Of a DNA stretch of 64,000 bases, positions 43,779-52,607 are shown piece by piece; the stretch's first letter is position 1; every line of letters begins with the position of its first letter. The translations under genes were made by a program, and so were the position numbers. The notes under the pieces are model-generated. The model ran no database searches. It was not told the origin of the DNA and saw nothing but the letters and a program-made list of their open reading frames with translations. The DNA is from Hyphomonas sp. CY54-11-8 (GTDB taxonomy: Bacteria > Pseudomonadota > Alphaproteobacteria > Caulobacterales > Hyphomonadaceae), in contig NZ_AWFD01000035.1 in assembly GCF_000682735.1 (NCBI RefSeq), positions 1 through 64,000 on the forward strand, given 5' to 3'.

Positions 43779-45002
43779 ATGGTCATTCTGAAACGCATGA
43801 GCCTGGTGTTCGCCGCGCTGATCGTCGCGGCGGGGATAGGCTGGATCCTGATCGGGCCGGAATGGCGCGCGCTGCTGGCGCACCAGCCCTATGGTCGGGA
43901 CGTCTTGTTCTGGAACCAGGCGCAGCGCGATGCGGGCTTCCGCATGATCGACCGTATTCCTTTCGTCATCGAGTCTCATGCCATTGCCCATGGCGATACG
44001 GCGCGCGACCTGCCCGAAGGCGAGCCGCTGGACCTGGGCCTTGATCTGGATGCCTATCTTGCTGCGAACCGGACAGCAGGCCTGGTTATTTTGCAGGACG
44101 GTAAAGTCCGGCTGGAACGCTATGAGATGGGCTTCCGTCCGGATGGCCGCTGGACCAGTTTTTCCGTCGCCAAATCCCTGACCTCCACGTTGGTCGGCGC
44201 TGCCGTGAAGGACGGAGCTATCCGCAGCCTGGATGATCCGGTGTCGGACTATATCGATGAATTGAAGGGCTCGGCGTATGATGGCGTGACGGTCCGTCAG
44301 GTGCTGACCATGACGTCTGGGATCGACTGGAACGAGGATTACAGCGACCCCCAGTCCGATGTTGCCCGGTTTGACCAGCAGGAGGCAGAGCCAGGGCGCA
44401 GCGCGCTGGCGACCTATATGGCAGGCCTCGGGCGCGCGCATCCGGCTGGGGAGGTGTGGAACTATTCCACGGGCGAGACCAACCTGATCGGTGTGCTGGT
44501 GAGCCGCGCCACGGGCCGGAACCTCGGCGGGTATCTCTCCGAAAAGATATGGGCGCCCTATGGCATGGCGCAGGACGCGACCTGGCTGCTCGGCAATGAC
44601 GGGCATGAAATCAGCGGCTGTTGCATCCAGGCCTCGGTGCGGGACTTTGCGCGCTTCGGCCAGTTCATGCTTGAGGGCGGCAAAGCCGGCGGACAGAATG
44701 TGCTGCCTGAGGGCTGGATTGAAGCCGCCACCGTGACGCAAGCCGACATTGGCTCACCCGGCGAAGGCTATGGCTATCAATGGTGGACGTGGGATGACGG
44801 ATCGTACCAGGCTGATGGCATTTTTGGCCAGGGCATCTTTATCGATCCAAACCGCAACCTCGTTATCGCCTCGAATGCCAGCTGGACGTCTGCATTGGGC
44901 GACACAGGCGGCGAATGGGAAGCCCGCAAGGCATTCTACAAGGCAGTTCAACACGCCATCGATATGGAGGCCGCGTCACCGCTGGGTGACGCCGTGCCAT
45001 GA
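43779..45002 (+). CDS. Serine hydrolase (beta-lactamase/EstB-like)
   Basis: A 407-residue protein with one N-terminal membrane anchor (residues 5-28), hence periplasmic. The class C beta-lactamase/esterase fold is shown by the SxxK motif WTSFSVAKSLTSTL (near residue 131), WNYSTGETNLIG (Tyr motif near residue 229) and the closing GQGIFIDPNRNLVIA. Possible roles are an esterase, a 6-aminohexanoate-dimer-hydrolase-like amidase or a D-amino-acid peptidase. ATG at 43779 with GAGGAGG before it. Confidence 0.86.
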   Translation: MVILKRMSLVFAALIVAAGIGWILIGPEWRALLAHQPYGRDVLFWNQAQRDAGFRMIDRIPFVIESHAIAHGDTARDLPEGEPLDLGLDLDAYLAANRTAGLVILQDGKVRLERYEMGFRPDGRWTSFSVAKSLTSTLVGAAVKDGAIRSLDDPVSDYIDELKGSAYDGVTVRQVLTMTSGIDWNEDYSDPQSDVARFDQQEAEPGRSALATYMAGLGRAHPAGEVWNYSTGETNLIGVLVSRATGRNLGGYLSEKIWAPYGMAQDATWLLGNDGHEISGCCIQASVRDFARFGQFMLEGGKAGGQNVLPEGWIEAATVTQADIGSPGEGYGYQWWTWDDGSYQADGIFGQGIFIDPNRNLVIASNASWTSALGDTGGEWEARKAFYKAVQHAIDMEAASPLGDAVP

Positions 45003-45033
45003 TGGTGGCAGACTTCAGAAAAAGGGAAACGCC

Positions 45034-45945
45034 ATGACCGAGACAATCAAGGGGCCGCTGCGAGCGCCCGTGCAGATGCTGCAGGAACAATCCTATGACG
45101 GGCACAAGAGCCTGCATGATGACAGCGAAGCCGAACGCCTCGGCATCAAGGCAGGCCCCATCGAAGGGCCGACGCATTTTTCCCAGTTTGTGCCTTATCT
45201 GGCTGACATCTGGGGCAATGACTGGTTCGAGCGCGGCTGCTTCTCCAGCCACTTCCTGAACATGGTGTTCGAAGGCGAGAAAGTGCGCGTTGAGGTCGAC
45301 CGTCCGGCGCCCGGCGAAACCCGCACCCTGTGCCGCGCCTTCAAGGAAGACGGCACACCCGTGCTGGAGGCGAGCGCCTCCATCGGGCCGGATCATGGCG
45401 AGACCCTTCTGGAAGGCCGGATGAAGAAGTTGCGCCCGCCGGGCGATCTCGTCATTCTGGAAGACATGAAGGTCGGCATGACCGGCATCGCCGACGAGAC
45501 CGTGACCATGGGCATGCACCAGCATATGGGAAGCCTCTACCCGTTCTCACTCGCCGACAAACTGAAAGTCATCACCGAGCCGATGGCGGTTTACAGCGAT
45601 GCCTCCGCCGGACCATGGGGCAAGCCGATTGTGCCGCTGGAAATGGTCAGTGTGCTGGGCAATTACTCCAGCCGCACAGCAAAGTTCCCGGTCAAGCAGC
45701 CGGCGATCGGCCTGTTCGCGGACCTCGAAGTACGTATGGTCAATGGCCCGCTTCTGGTGGGGGAGACTTACATCCTGCGCCGCGAAGTGGTCGCCCTGTC
45801 GGAAAGCCGCCGGGTGGAGAATTACTGGATCCGCACGAAATTCTTCGACAAGACCGGAGACAAGCAAATCGCGGAAATGCTGCTCAATCACGGTGTGATG
45901 AAAGCCAGCTATCCCGCTTATCCAGCAGACAAGCTGCCTGCCTGA
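45034..45945 (+). CDS. Double-hotdog protein, MaoC-like
   Basis: A 303-residue soluble protein with two hotdog-like halves. The first half has SLHDDSEAERLGIKAGPIEGPTHF, which resembles the MaoC/R-hydratase site (Asp/His pattern). The second half ends TGDKQIAEMLLNHGVM. Hotdog enzymes of this kind hydrate or hydrolyse acyl-CoA thioesters. The family was not pinned down. ATG at 45034; an in-frame start at 44749 would lie inside the serine hydrolase gene. It is followed after ten bases by the DUF4262 gene. Confidence 0.72.
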   Translation: MTETIKGPLRAPVQMLQEQSYDGHKSLHDDSEAERLGIKAGPIEGPTHFSQFVPYLADIWGNDWFERGCFSSHFLNMVFEGEKVRVEVDRPAPGETRTLCRAFKEDGTPVLEASASIGPDHGETLLEGRMKKLRPPGDLVILEDMKVGMTGIADETVTMGMHQHMGSLYPFSLADKLKVITEPMAVYSDASAGPWGKPIVPLEMVSVLGNYSSRTAKFPVKQPAIGLFADLEVRMVNGPLLVGETYILRREVVALSESRRVENYWIRTKFFDKTGDKQIAEMLLNHGVMKASYPAYPADKLPA

Positions 45946-45955
45946 GGAGACCACT

Positions 45956-46450
45956 ATGGCACTTTCCCCCGAACTGCAGGCCGTGGCCGACAATGTTGAC
46001 CGTGACGGCTGGACAAAGGTCTATGTCCAGAAAAACCCGGCGGATCCGAATTCGCGCCTCCTGTTTACCGTGACCGTGGGCATGCAGGAAAAGTTCGGCC
46101 TGCCGGAACTGGTGGTCTTCGGCCTGAACCGTGAGACGGCCGATGGCATGATGCACAATGTCGCCGCCAAACTGGTGAAAGAAAAGAAATGGACCGGTGA
46201 ACCGCTCCGCATGGATGGTGTGCTGAATGAAGCCGATGTCGAGCTGCGCCCGGTACATCCGGAACATCTTGGCGAAGTCGGTGCGATCAACATCATGGTC
46301 CGCCGCGAAACGGACCGTCCGCCGCTCGGGGGGATGATCCAGATTTTCTGGCCGGGGGATGATGGCCTGTTCCCGTGGGAGCCCGACAGTACGGACGAAT
46401 TCCGCGATCAGCCGCGTCTGGATGTGTCCTGGAAGAAGGCCAGCCCATGA
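45956..46450 (+). CDS. DUF4262 family protein
   Basis: A 164-residue protein recognised as DUF4262 from GWTKVYVQKN, FTVTVGMQEKFGLPELVVFGLNRETADGMMHN and WPGDDGLFPWEPD. The biochemical role of the family is unknown. It is preceded by GAGGAGACC and overlaps the crotonase gene (ATGA). Its insertion between acyl-CoA genes is noteworthy and suggests that it works in that context. Confidence 0.82.
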   Translation: MALSPELQAVADNVDRDGWTKVYVQKNPADPNSRLLFTVTVGMQEKFGLPELVVFGLNRETADGMMHNVAAKLVKEKKWTGEPLRMDGVLNEADVELRPVHPEHLGEVGAINIMVRRETDRPPLGGMIQIFWPGDDGLFPWEPDSTDEFRDQPRLDVSWKKASP

Positions 46451-47358
46451 ATGGATTCGACACAATTCTCTATTCCACGCAGGACGGTCATGCACGGATC
46501 ACGCTGAACCGGCCCGACAAGCTCAACGCGCTCTCCTATGTCATGCAGTCCGAACTGTCCGCGGCCCTGTGGGAAGCGGACAATGACCGGTCCGTACACT
46601 GTGTGATCCTCGAGGGTGCCGGCCGGGCTTTCTGCGCCGGCTATGACCTTTCCGGCGCCGACGGAGACGTGCCCGTGTCCCCGGTGGAGGACAAGGAAAC
46701 CAAGTCCTATCGCGGGGGTCGAAGCATCGATGACGACGCCTGGCAACTGGAGCGCCAGCAGCGCTGGCGGATGGCGCTGTTCGACATGCACAAGCCGGTG
46801 ATTGCTAAAGTGCATGGTTATTGCCTGGCGGGCGGATGTGACCTTGCCCTGCTGGCCGACATGGTGATTGCCGCAGATGATGCGACCTTCGGCTTTCCGC
46901 CTGCACGGGATCTAGGCGCGCTGCCCAACAATTTCTGGGTCTACAATTGCGGCCCGCAATGGGCGAAGCGCTTGCTTCTCACCGGCGACACCGTGACTGG
47001 CACGGAGGCGCAGGCCATTGGCCTGGTCATGAAGGCCGTCCCGGGCGAAGACCTCGAAAACGAGGTCGTCGGCCTTGCCAGCCGCATGGCGAAAATCGAC
47101 CCGGACCTCCTGTCCGCTAACAAGCGGATCGTGAACCTCGCCATGGAGCTTATGGGGGCGCGCACCCTCCAGCGGCTCGCGGTCGAGAACGATGTACGCG
47201 GGCACAATACGCGCGCGGCGGATGGCTTCAGGGCGAGTGTCGCTGAAAAGGGATTGAAAGCCACGTTGAGGGCCCGCGATGCCGCGTTTGGCGATGGACG
47301 CGCCCGGGTGCATGGACCGGAAAAAAGAGATTCGGACGGTCGTCTGATAGAAGAGTAG
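46447..47358 (+). CDS. Enoyl-CoA hydratase/isomerase family protein
   Basis: A 303-residue crotonase. LNRPDKLNALSYVMQ (near residue 18) is followed by GAGRAFCAGYDLSGAD (first oxyanion hole), KPVIAKVHGYCLAGGCDLALLADMVIAADDATFGFPPARDLGALP (second oxyanion hole), and a longer than usual loop (residues 75-105). The active-site Glu positions are not certain, so hydratase versus isomerase/hydrolase cannot be decided. It overlaps the DUF4262 stop. Confidence 0.88.
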   Translation: MNGFDTILYSTQDGHARITLNRPDKLNALSYVMQSELSAALWEADNDRSVHCVILEGAGRAFCAGYDLSGADGDVPVSPVEDKETKSYRGGRSIDDDAWQLERQQRWRMALFDMHKPVIAKVHGYCLAGGCDLALLADMVIAADDATFGFPPARDLGALPNNFWVYNCGPQWAKRLLLTGDTVTGTEAQAIGLVMKAVPGEDLENEVVGLASRMAKIDPDLLSANKRIVNLAMELMGARTLQRLAVENDVRGHNTRAADGFRASVAEKGLKATLRARDAAFGDGRARVHGPEKRDSDGRLIEE

Positions 47359-47419
47359 TGCACCGATTGCGGTGTTGTGGGGACGGGGCTAGGCTCCTCC
47401 CAACTGGAGGGATTATCTC

Positions 47420-48700
47420 ATGAAACGCTTTGGACTGGTCGCGGCGGCGGCATTGGCATTTGCAGGCATGGCAAACGCACAGGAAGCGGTGATCCATGCG
47501 GGTTACCTGCTGGCCACGCCGGGGGATGGCTATCTGCGCAAGCAGACAATCATCGTCGAAGATGGACGGATTGTTTCTGTCGAAGCAGGTTACAAGCCCG
47601 GACCGAAAGGTGTGCCGGTGATCAATTTGCGCAATGCCTATGTGCTGCCGGGTCTGATCGACAGCCATGTGCATATCACCAGCGAGAACGGACCGGGCGA
47701 ACGGATCAAGACGTTCGAGGACACGACGGTCGACCAGGCCTTCGACGGCGCAGGCTACGCGCACAAGACGCTGCTGGCCGGCTTCACAACCGTGCAGGAC
47801 GTGGGCGGTTCAAACGATGCCGTGTTCGGCCTGCGCGATGCCATCGCGAAAGGGCTGGTGCCCGGGCCGCGCATGCGGGCCGCCGGACAGGCCGTGTCCG
47901 TGACCGGTGGACATGGCGACATCAACGGCTATTCGCCGGAAGTCATGGCGCTGTTCACCGGCAAGAATATCTGCAACGGCGCGGACGATTGCCGCCGGGC
48001 AGTCCGCCAGCAGGTGAAGGAAGGGGCTGACGTTATCAAGATCACGGCGACGGGCGGTGTCCTGTCCAACACCAAGGCCGGTCTTGAGCAGCAATTCACC
48101 GCTGCTGAACTGGAAGCCATCGTCGAGACGGCGCACTCCATGGGTCGCAAGGTGACGGCCCACGCGCACGGAAAGGTCGGCATCGAATCCGCCCTGCGTG
48201 CCGGCATCGATTCCATCGAGCACGGGACTTACACCGACGACGAAACCATCGCCTTGTTCAAGGAACACAACGCCACGCTGGTGCCGACCGTTTTGGCCGG
48301 GGCAACCGTGACAGGCTGGGTGAACGAGCCATGGCTGCCGGAAGCCAGCCGCGCGAAGGCAGCCATCGTCGGCCCGCTGATGCAAGACATGTTGCGCCGG
48401 GCACATGAGGGCGGTGTGAACGTGGCCTTCGGCACGGATACGGGCGTCTCGAAGCATGGCGATAATGCGCAGGAATTTGCCCTGATGGTGGGCGCGGGCT
48501 TCACGCCGGAAGAGGCCATCCGGTCCGCGACGGTGATCGCGTCCGAACATGTCGAAATGGATGCCGACATCGGCACCATCACGGTGGGCAAGTATGCCGA
48601 CATCATCGCGGTCACGGCCGACCCGCTGAAGGACATCACGGAACTCGAAGATGTCGACTTCGTGATGAAAGGCGGCGTGGTCTACAAGAACGAAGACTGA
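47420..48700 (+). CDS. Secreted amidohydrolase (imidazolonepropionase-like)
   Basis: A 426-residue enzyme with a signal peptide (cleavage near ANAQ, residue 20), so periplasmic. Metal-site motif VLPGLIDSHVHITSE near residue 80. Lysine metal bridge region VIKITATGGVLSN. His ligands in VTAHAHGKVG and DSIEHGTYTD. Asp in VAFGTDTGVSKHG. This subgroup includes Xaa-Pro dipeptidases and Sgx-type carboxypeptidases that cut N-acyl or Pro dipeptides. It is a distant relative of the gene at 29704. Confidence 0.88.
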   Translation: MKRFGLVAAAALAFAGMANAQEAVIHAGYLLATPGDGYLRKQTIIVEDGRIVSVEAGYKPGPKGVPVINLRNAYVLPGLIDSHVHITSENGPGERIKTFEDTTVDQAFDGAGYAHKTLLAGFTTVQDVGGSNDAVFGLRDAIAKGLVPGPRMRAAGQAVSVTGGHGDINGYSPEVMALFTGKNICNGADDCRRAVRQQVKEGADVIKITATGGVLSNTKAGLEQQFTAAELEAIVETAHSMGRKVTAHAHGKVGIESALRAGIDSIEHGTYTDDETIALFKEHNATLVPTVLAGATVTGWVNEPWLPEASRAKAAIVGPLMQDMLRRAHEGGVNVAFGTDTGVSKHGDNAQEFALMVGAGFTPEEAIRSATVIASEHVEMDADIGTITVGKYADIIAVTADPLKDITELEDVDFVMKGGVVYKNED

Positions 48701-48741
48701 CCGCGTTTACCGGCGGCACCTCGCCCGGCCCGCGAAGGGTT

Positions 48742-48770
48742 TTGACAAGGCGGGGTGAACGCCGGATGCT
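48742..48770 (+). promoter_or_regulatory. Candidate promoter of the OmpA lipoprotein gene
   Basis: A consensus -35 TTGACA (48742-48747) is followed after 17 bases by GATGCT (48765-48770), a weak -10, about 85 bases before the ATG. Confidence 0.4.
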
Positions 48771-48854
48771 GTTCGGGGATCCGGACGCAACCGGCCCGGA
48801 TCATGCATGGGCTCCGTGAGAAACACGGATCCTGAAGGCATAAGGAAAGACAAG

Positions 48855-49727
48855 ATGGCTCTGGCGACACGAATGGTTACCGGCGCTGCGGCAGTCCTGG
48901 CGCTGGCCGCCTGTTCGGGGCAGGACAGCGCTCCAACCGCACAGAAGGCGGCCTCGGTCGCCAAAGCGGACTGTATTCCGATCTCCGACGGCACCTACCA
49001 GATCCGCAATGGCAAGATCCTGGTCATGCGGGCGGACGCATCGTCCCGTCCTGAACCAGCCCCGATCACCGACATGTCGGGAGAACCGGTCGGCTGGGCG
49101 GCGAAACTGGAGCAGACTTTCGAAACCACCGGCTATCCCTGGCTTGGGCTGCAGGTCCGTGACGGCGTTGCTGCCGTCGTTGGGACAGCGCCGGGACTGG
49201 CCGCCCGGGACGTCAGCTTCCTTACGGCAAAAGCGGCGATCCAGAATGATCCGGAAGGCGCTGAAAAAGTCAGCCTGATCGTCAATGCGATGGCGGTCGA
49301 AGGGCGGGAGGACACGCTGGGGGCAGGCCTTACGCGTCTCATGAACAGCGACCTGTCGCTGGACGATTGCCAGGATGCTTTTGATCAGACCCTACGGGTC
49401 GACGACATCGATTTCCCGGTGAATATGGCCGCGCTGAATGCGGCTGAGCTGCCGGTGGTGGATACAGCGACCGGCATCGCCCGACTTTGTTCCGCCTACA
49501 ATATCGAGATTGCCGAGCACACGGACTCGCGTGGATCCGACAGCTACAATCTCCAGCTGTCGCGTCAGCGCGCCGATGCAATCCGCGACTACATGATTGA
49601 ACATGGTGTGGATGAAGCTGTCCTGACGGCCGAAGGCTATGGCGAATCCCGGCCGATCGACAGCGGCAATTCCGCAGCGGCCCGCGACCGGAATGAGCGG
49701 ACAGAGTTCATCGTCACGGCGCGCTGA
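48855..49727 (+). CDS. OmpA-family lipoprotein
   Basis: A 290-residue protein with a lipoprotein signal (LALAACSG, Cys near residue 20). A BON-like middle domain (about residues 70-165) and a C-terminal OmpA domain (residues 180-288) follow, the latter with NIEIAEHTDSRGSDSYNLQLS, RADAIRDYMIEHGV, AEGYGESRPI and RNERTEFIV. It probably anchors the outer membrane to peptidoglycan. AAGGAAAG precedes the ATG at 48855. It is a shorter relative of the BON/OmpA protein at 17063. Confidence 0.9.
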   Translation: MALATRMVTGAAAVLALAACSGQDSAPTAQKAASVAKADCIPISDGTYQIRNGKILVMRADASSRPEPAPITDMSGEPVGWAAKLEQTFETTGYPWLGLQVRDGVAAVVGTAPGLAARDVSFLTAKAAIQNDPEGAEKVSLIVNAMAVEGREDTLGAGLTRLMNSDLSLDDCQDAFDQTLRVDDIDFPVNMAALNAAELPVVDTATGIARLCSAYNIEIAEHTDSRGSDSYNLQLSRQRADAIRDYMIEHGVDEAVLTAEGYGESRPIDSGNSAAARDRNERTEFIVTAR

Positions 49728-49881
49728 CCGGGGAGACGCCGGCGGGTTTTCTCATCCGCTTCATTGACTGTTCATACAAACAGGGCCATGTGGCCCATGT
49801 CGACGCGCCGGAACCGGTGCATGGGGCAGGCAGCGTGAAACGTGCAGCGGGCATTCCCGCCGCGACCGGCCAGCCCCTTCA

Positions 49882-49920
49882 GGCATTCAATCAATGCCGT
49901 TGCCCCTGATCGCGCGGGGC
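49882..49920 (+). promoter_or_regulatory. Two hairpins in the rhlE leader
   Basis: In the 267-base gap 49728-49994, GGCATT-CAATC-AATGCC (49882-49898) and GCCCC-N9-GGGGC (49902-49920) lie 75 bases before the helicase ATG. A TTGACT at 49764 and the inverted repeat GGGCCA/TGGCCC (49783-49796) are further upstream. A structured, long leader would fit cold-inducible helicase genes, but this is only suggestive. Confidence 0.3.
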
Positions 49921-49994
49921 TTCCACAAAATTAAACCCTCCAGGGCTGGCAGCGCGCAGGCATGCCGCGCGCCCGCTCGAATGAAAGACACTAC

Positions 49995-51344
49995 ATGACC
50001 AAGTTTTCAGACCTCGGCCTGAATCCGCTGCTGATGCGGGCAATTACGGAAGAAGGCTATGAAACGCCGACCCCGATCCAGGCACAGGCCATTCCGCTGC
50101 TTCTGGAAGACAAGGATCTTCTCGGCATCGCGCAGACCGGCACCGGCAAGACGGCAGCCTTCGCGCTGCCGACGCTCGACTTCATGCTTGAGTTTCCGCA
50201 GAAGCGCCGGGCACGGAGTGCCCGTGTCCTTGTGCTGGCGCCGACACGCGAGCTTGCCGGACAGATCGCAGAGAGCTTCCGTACCTATTCCCGCCACATG
50301 GACTGCAACGTGCAGACCGTATTTGGCGGCGTGAACATCAATGCTCAGCGCCGCGCCCTTCAGGGCGGTGCCGACATTCTGGTGGCAACACCGGGCCGCT
50401 TGCTGGACCTTGTCGGACAGAAGGCAGTCAGCCTTCAGGAAATCGAAGTCCTGATCCTCGACGAAGCCGACCAGATGCTCGATATGGGCTTTATCCACGA
50501 CCTGAAGAAGATCGTGGCGCAGGTGCCGAAAGACCGGCAGACGCTGCTGTTTTCGGCCACCATGCCGAAGCTGATCTCCGATCTTGCCCAGCAATTTCTG
50601 GATAAGCCGGTACGCGTCTCGGTGACGCCGCCTTCCACCACGGCAGAGCGTGTGGACCAGGGCGTGTATCACGTGTCCAACAATGACAAGCTCGAACTTC
50701 TGTTTGATGTCCTGAACAATCCGGAAATCGACCGGGCCCTCGTCTTTACCCGGACGAAACACGGTGCCGACAAGGTTGTCCGAAAGCTTCTGGCCAAGGG
50801 CCTGGATGCGCGCGCAATTCACGGCAACAAATCCCAGCCCCAACGCATGAAGGCGCTGGATGCTTTCAAAAACGGCACCTGCAAGGTGCTGGTGGCAACC
50901 GACATTGCCGCCCGCGGCATCGACATCGACGGCATCAGCCATGTCGTGAACTTCGAAGTCCCGAACGTGCCTGAGCAATATGTGCACCGTATCGGAAGGA
51001 CGGCTCGCGCCGGCCGGACAGGTCTTGCCGTCTCCTTCGTCGCGGAAGACGAGCGCTATTTCCTGCGCGACATCGAGAAGACGATCGATATGCAAATCGA
51101 TGTGCTGAAGGCGCCGGAAGGCACCAAAGTCGATCTGTTGCCGACGCCTGACCCGAACGAGCGTCTCTACAAGCCAAAAGGCCCGGCGCGCGGTACTGGT
51201 GGACGTGGTGGCCAGCGCCGTCCGCCGAATTCTTCCCGCCCGCAGGGCAAGGGAAAGACTCAAGGCACAGGCAAGGCCGGTGGTAAGCCGGGCAGCCGTA
51301 GCCGCGGTGGCAAGAAGCGGAAACTGGAAGGTGCGCGCGGCTAG
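49995..51344 (+). CDS. rhlE: DEAD-box RNA helicase (RhlE type)
   Basis: A 449-residue helicase. The Q motif ETPTPIQAQAIP, motif I AQTGTGKTAAF (near residue 45), PTREL, TPGR, motif II DEAD (LILDEADQMLDMG), SAT (LFSATMP), and domain 2 motifs ARGIDIDG and HRIGRTARAGRTG are all present. The C-terminal 75 residues are Gly/Arg/Lys-rich and would bind RNA. It remodels ribosomal or mRNA structures. ATG at 49995, followed by MTKFSDLGL. It shares CTAG with the convergent neighbour. Confidence 0.94.
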   Translation: MTKFSDLGLNPLLMRAITEEGYETPTPIQAQAIPLLLEDKDLLGIAQTGTGKTAAFALPTLDFMLEFPQKRRARSARVLVLAPTRELAGQIAESFRTYSRHMDCNVQTVFGGVNINAQRRALQGGADILVATPGRLLDLVGQKAVSLQEIEVLILDEADQMLDMGFIHDLKKIVAQVPKDRQTLLFSATMPKLISDLAQQFLDKPVRVSVTPPSTTAERVDQGVYHVSNNDKLELLFDVLNNPEIDRALVFTRTKHGADKVVRKLLAKGLDARAIHGNKSQPQRMKALDAFKNGTCKVLVATDIAARGIDIDGISHVVNFEVPNVPEQYVHRIGRTARAGRTGLAVSFVAEDERYFLRDIEKTIDMQIDVLKAPEGTKVDLLPTPDPNERLYKPKGPARGTGGRGGQRRPPNSSRPQGKGKTQGTGKAGGKPGSRSRGGKKRKLEGARG

Positions 51345-52600
51345 AGGCTGGCGCGCAGCTTGGCCCATTGGTTGGCGAGCTCGTCCCGGAAGTCAGGCGC
51401 GGAAATGGCGATCAGCCGTTCCGCGCGCTGGTCGATGTCGGCCGTGGTAAGGTCCGCAACTCCGTATTCGGTGACGACATAGCCGGCTTCTGCCCGGCTG
51501 AGCGTCACTGTGGGTGAGGCAAGCTGCACGACAATCCGGGACAGGCTGCCGCCACGGGCGGTGGCCGGCAGGGCAATGATGCTGCGCCCGCCTTCGGACA
51601 ATTGCGCCCCGCGCACGAAGTTGCCGAGCCCGCCGGTGGAGGCAACCTGACGTCCCTTGACCCATTCGGAGTTCAGCTGTCCGAACAAGTCGACTTCCAC
51701 GCCGCCATTAATGGCGGCAAGGCGGGGGATGGCGGCCAGCACAGGCACGGAATGGGTGACACTCACAGGCTGAAAATTGAAGCGCGCATCCTTTCCGGCT
51801 GTCGTGTAGAGCGGCGGTGTACCAATGGCCGTACCCGTCAGGATCGTGCCGGGCTCTGGTGCGATCGACCCGGCATTCAGCGCTTCCATCGTCGCGTCAG
51901 TGATCATGCCTGTATGAATACGGATATTTCGATGGTGCGCTGCCGCAGTCATCGCGATCTGCTGCACGCTGCCGATGCCGGACTGGATGGTGAACCCTTC
52001 ATCCAGCAAAGTTGCGACATGTGCCGCGATCGCTTTTGATTCATCCGAGAGAGGCGGATCGGTGAGCGTGATGAGCGGCGCGGTGTCTTCCAGAACATCC
52101 GTAAAGTCCGAAAGAGGCAGGCGGGGGGCACTTGCCGGGAACGGCATGTCCGGCCGGACTACAGCAATCCGGCGGATATATCTGCGATCCGCGAGTGCCG
52201 GCGACATATCAGTGCCGAGGCTGAGTGAGACGTCTCCCTGCTCGTTCGGGGCAGAGACAGGAATGAAAGCGGCATCCAACGGAACCGACTTCAGCCATTC
52301 ATAGGCTTCCGAATAATGGATGGGGCACAGCCTGTAACGACCTTCCTCGAATGCGGTGCGGTATTCCGAATAGAGGAATGTCCCTTCAGCAGACGCGTTC
52401 GGGTGAAAATCGGTCCAGGCTGTCCGGTTGATACCTGGCAGCCAGTGACCCACCAAGGTGGTGCCGTCCGCCAGGTCGGGTGTTTCGCGCAGGGCGTCCG
52501 CTACGCAGGCAGGTTCCGCCGGGCCGCCGGGCACATAAATACGCGGCGCGCCGTTTGCGGCGTCCCTCAACTCGGCAAGCAGTTGCTTTGCGCTTTTCAT
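51341..52600 (-). CDS. Acetyl-CoA hydrolase/CoA transferase family protein
   Basis: A 419-residue class I CoA transferase relative of the Cat1/4-hydroxybutyrate CoA-transferase group. It has the HFHPNASAEG-like first half (WTDFHPNASAEGTFLYSEYRTAF), DVSLSLGTDMS, GFTIQSGIGSVQQ and a C-terminal region GRSIIALPATARGGSLSRIV, with VVTEYGVADL near residue 390. It exchanges or hydrolyses acyl-CoA thioesters. It is the last gene of the P450-crotonase-DUF2855 operon, seven bases behind DUF2855. Its terminal TAG is palindromically shared with rhlE. Confidence 0.9.
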   Translation of the reverse strand: MKSAKQLLAELRDAANGAPRIYVPGGPAEPACVADALRETPDLADGTTLVGHWLPGINRTAWTDFHPNASAEGTFLYSEYRTAFEEGRYRLCPIHYSEAYEWLKSVPLDAAFIPVSAPNEQGDVSLSLGTDMSPALADRRYIRRIAVVRPDMPFPASAPRLPLSDFTDVLEDTAPLITLTDPPLSDESKAIAAHVATLLDEGFTIQSGIGSVQQIAMTAAAHHRNIRIHTGMITDATMEALNAGSIAPEPGTILTGTAIGTPPLYTTAGKDARFNFQPVSVTHSVPVLAAIPRLAAINGGVEVDLFGQLNSEWVKGRQVASTGGLGNFVRGAQLSEGGRSIIALPATARGGSLSRIVVQLASPTVTLSRAEAGYVVTEYGVADLTTADIDQRAERLIAISAPDFRDELANQWAKLRASL

Positions 52601-52607
52601 GCCGGCC

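Noticed and set aside
44749-45033. Upstream in-frame extension of the hotdog gene
   Set aside because: It would lie inside the serine hydrolase gene. The ATG at 45034 has a ribosome site and gives a normal N-terminus.
50007-51368. 453-residue antisense open frame opposite rhlE
   Set aside because: The helicase motifs on the plus strand are complete. The antisense frame carries none.
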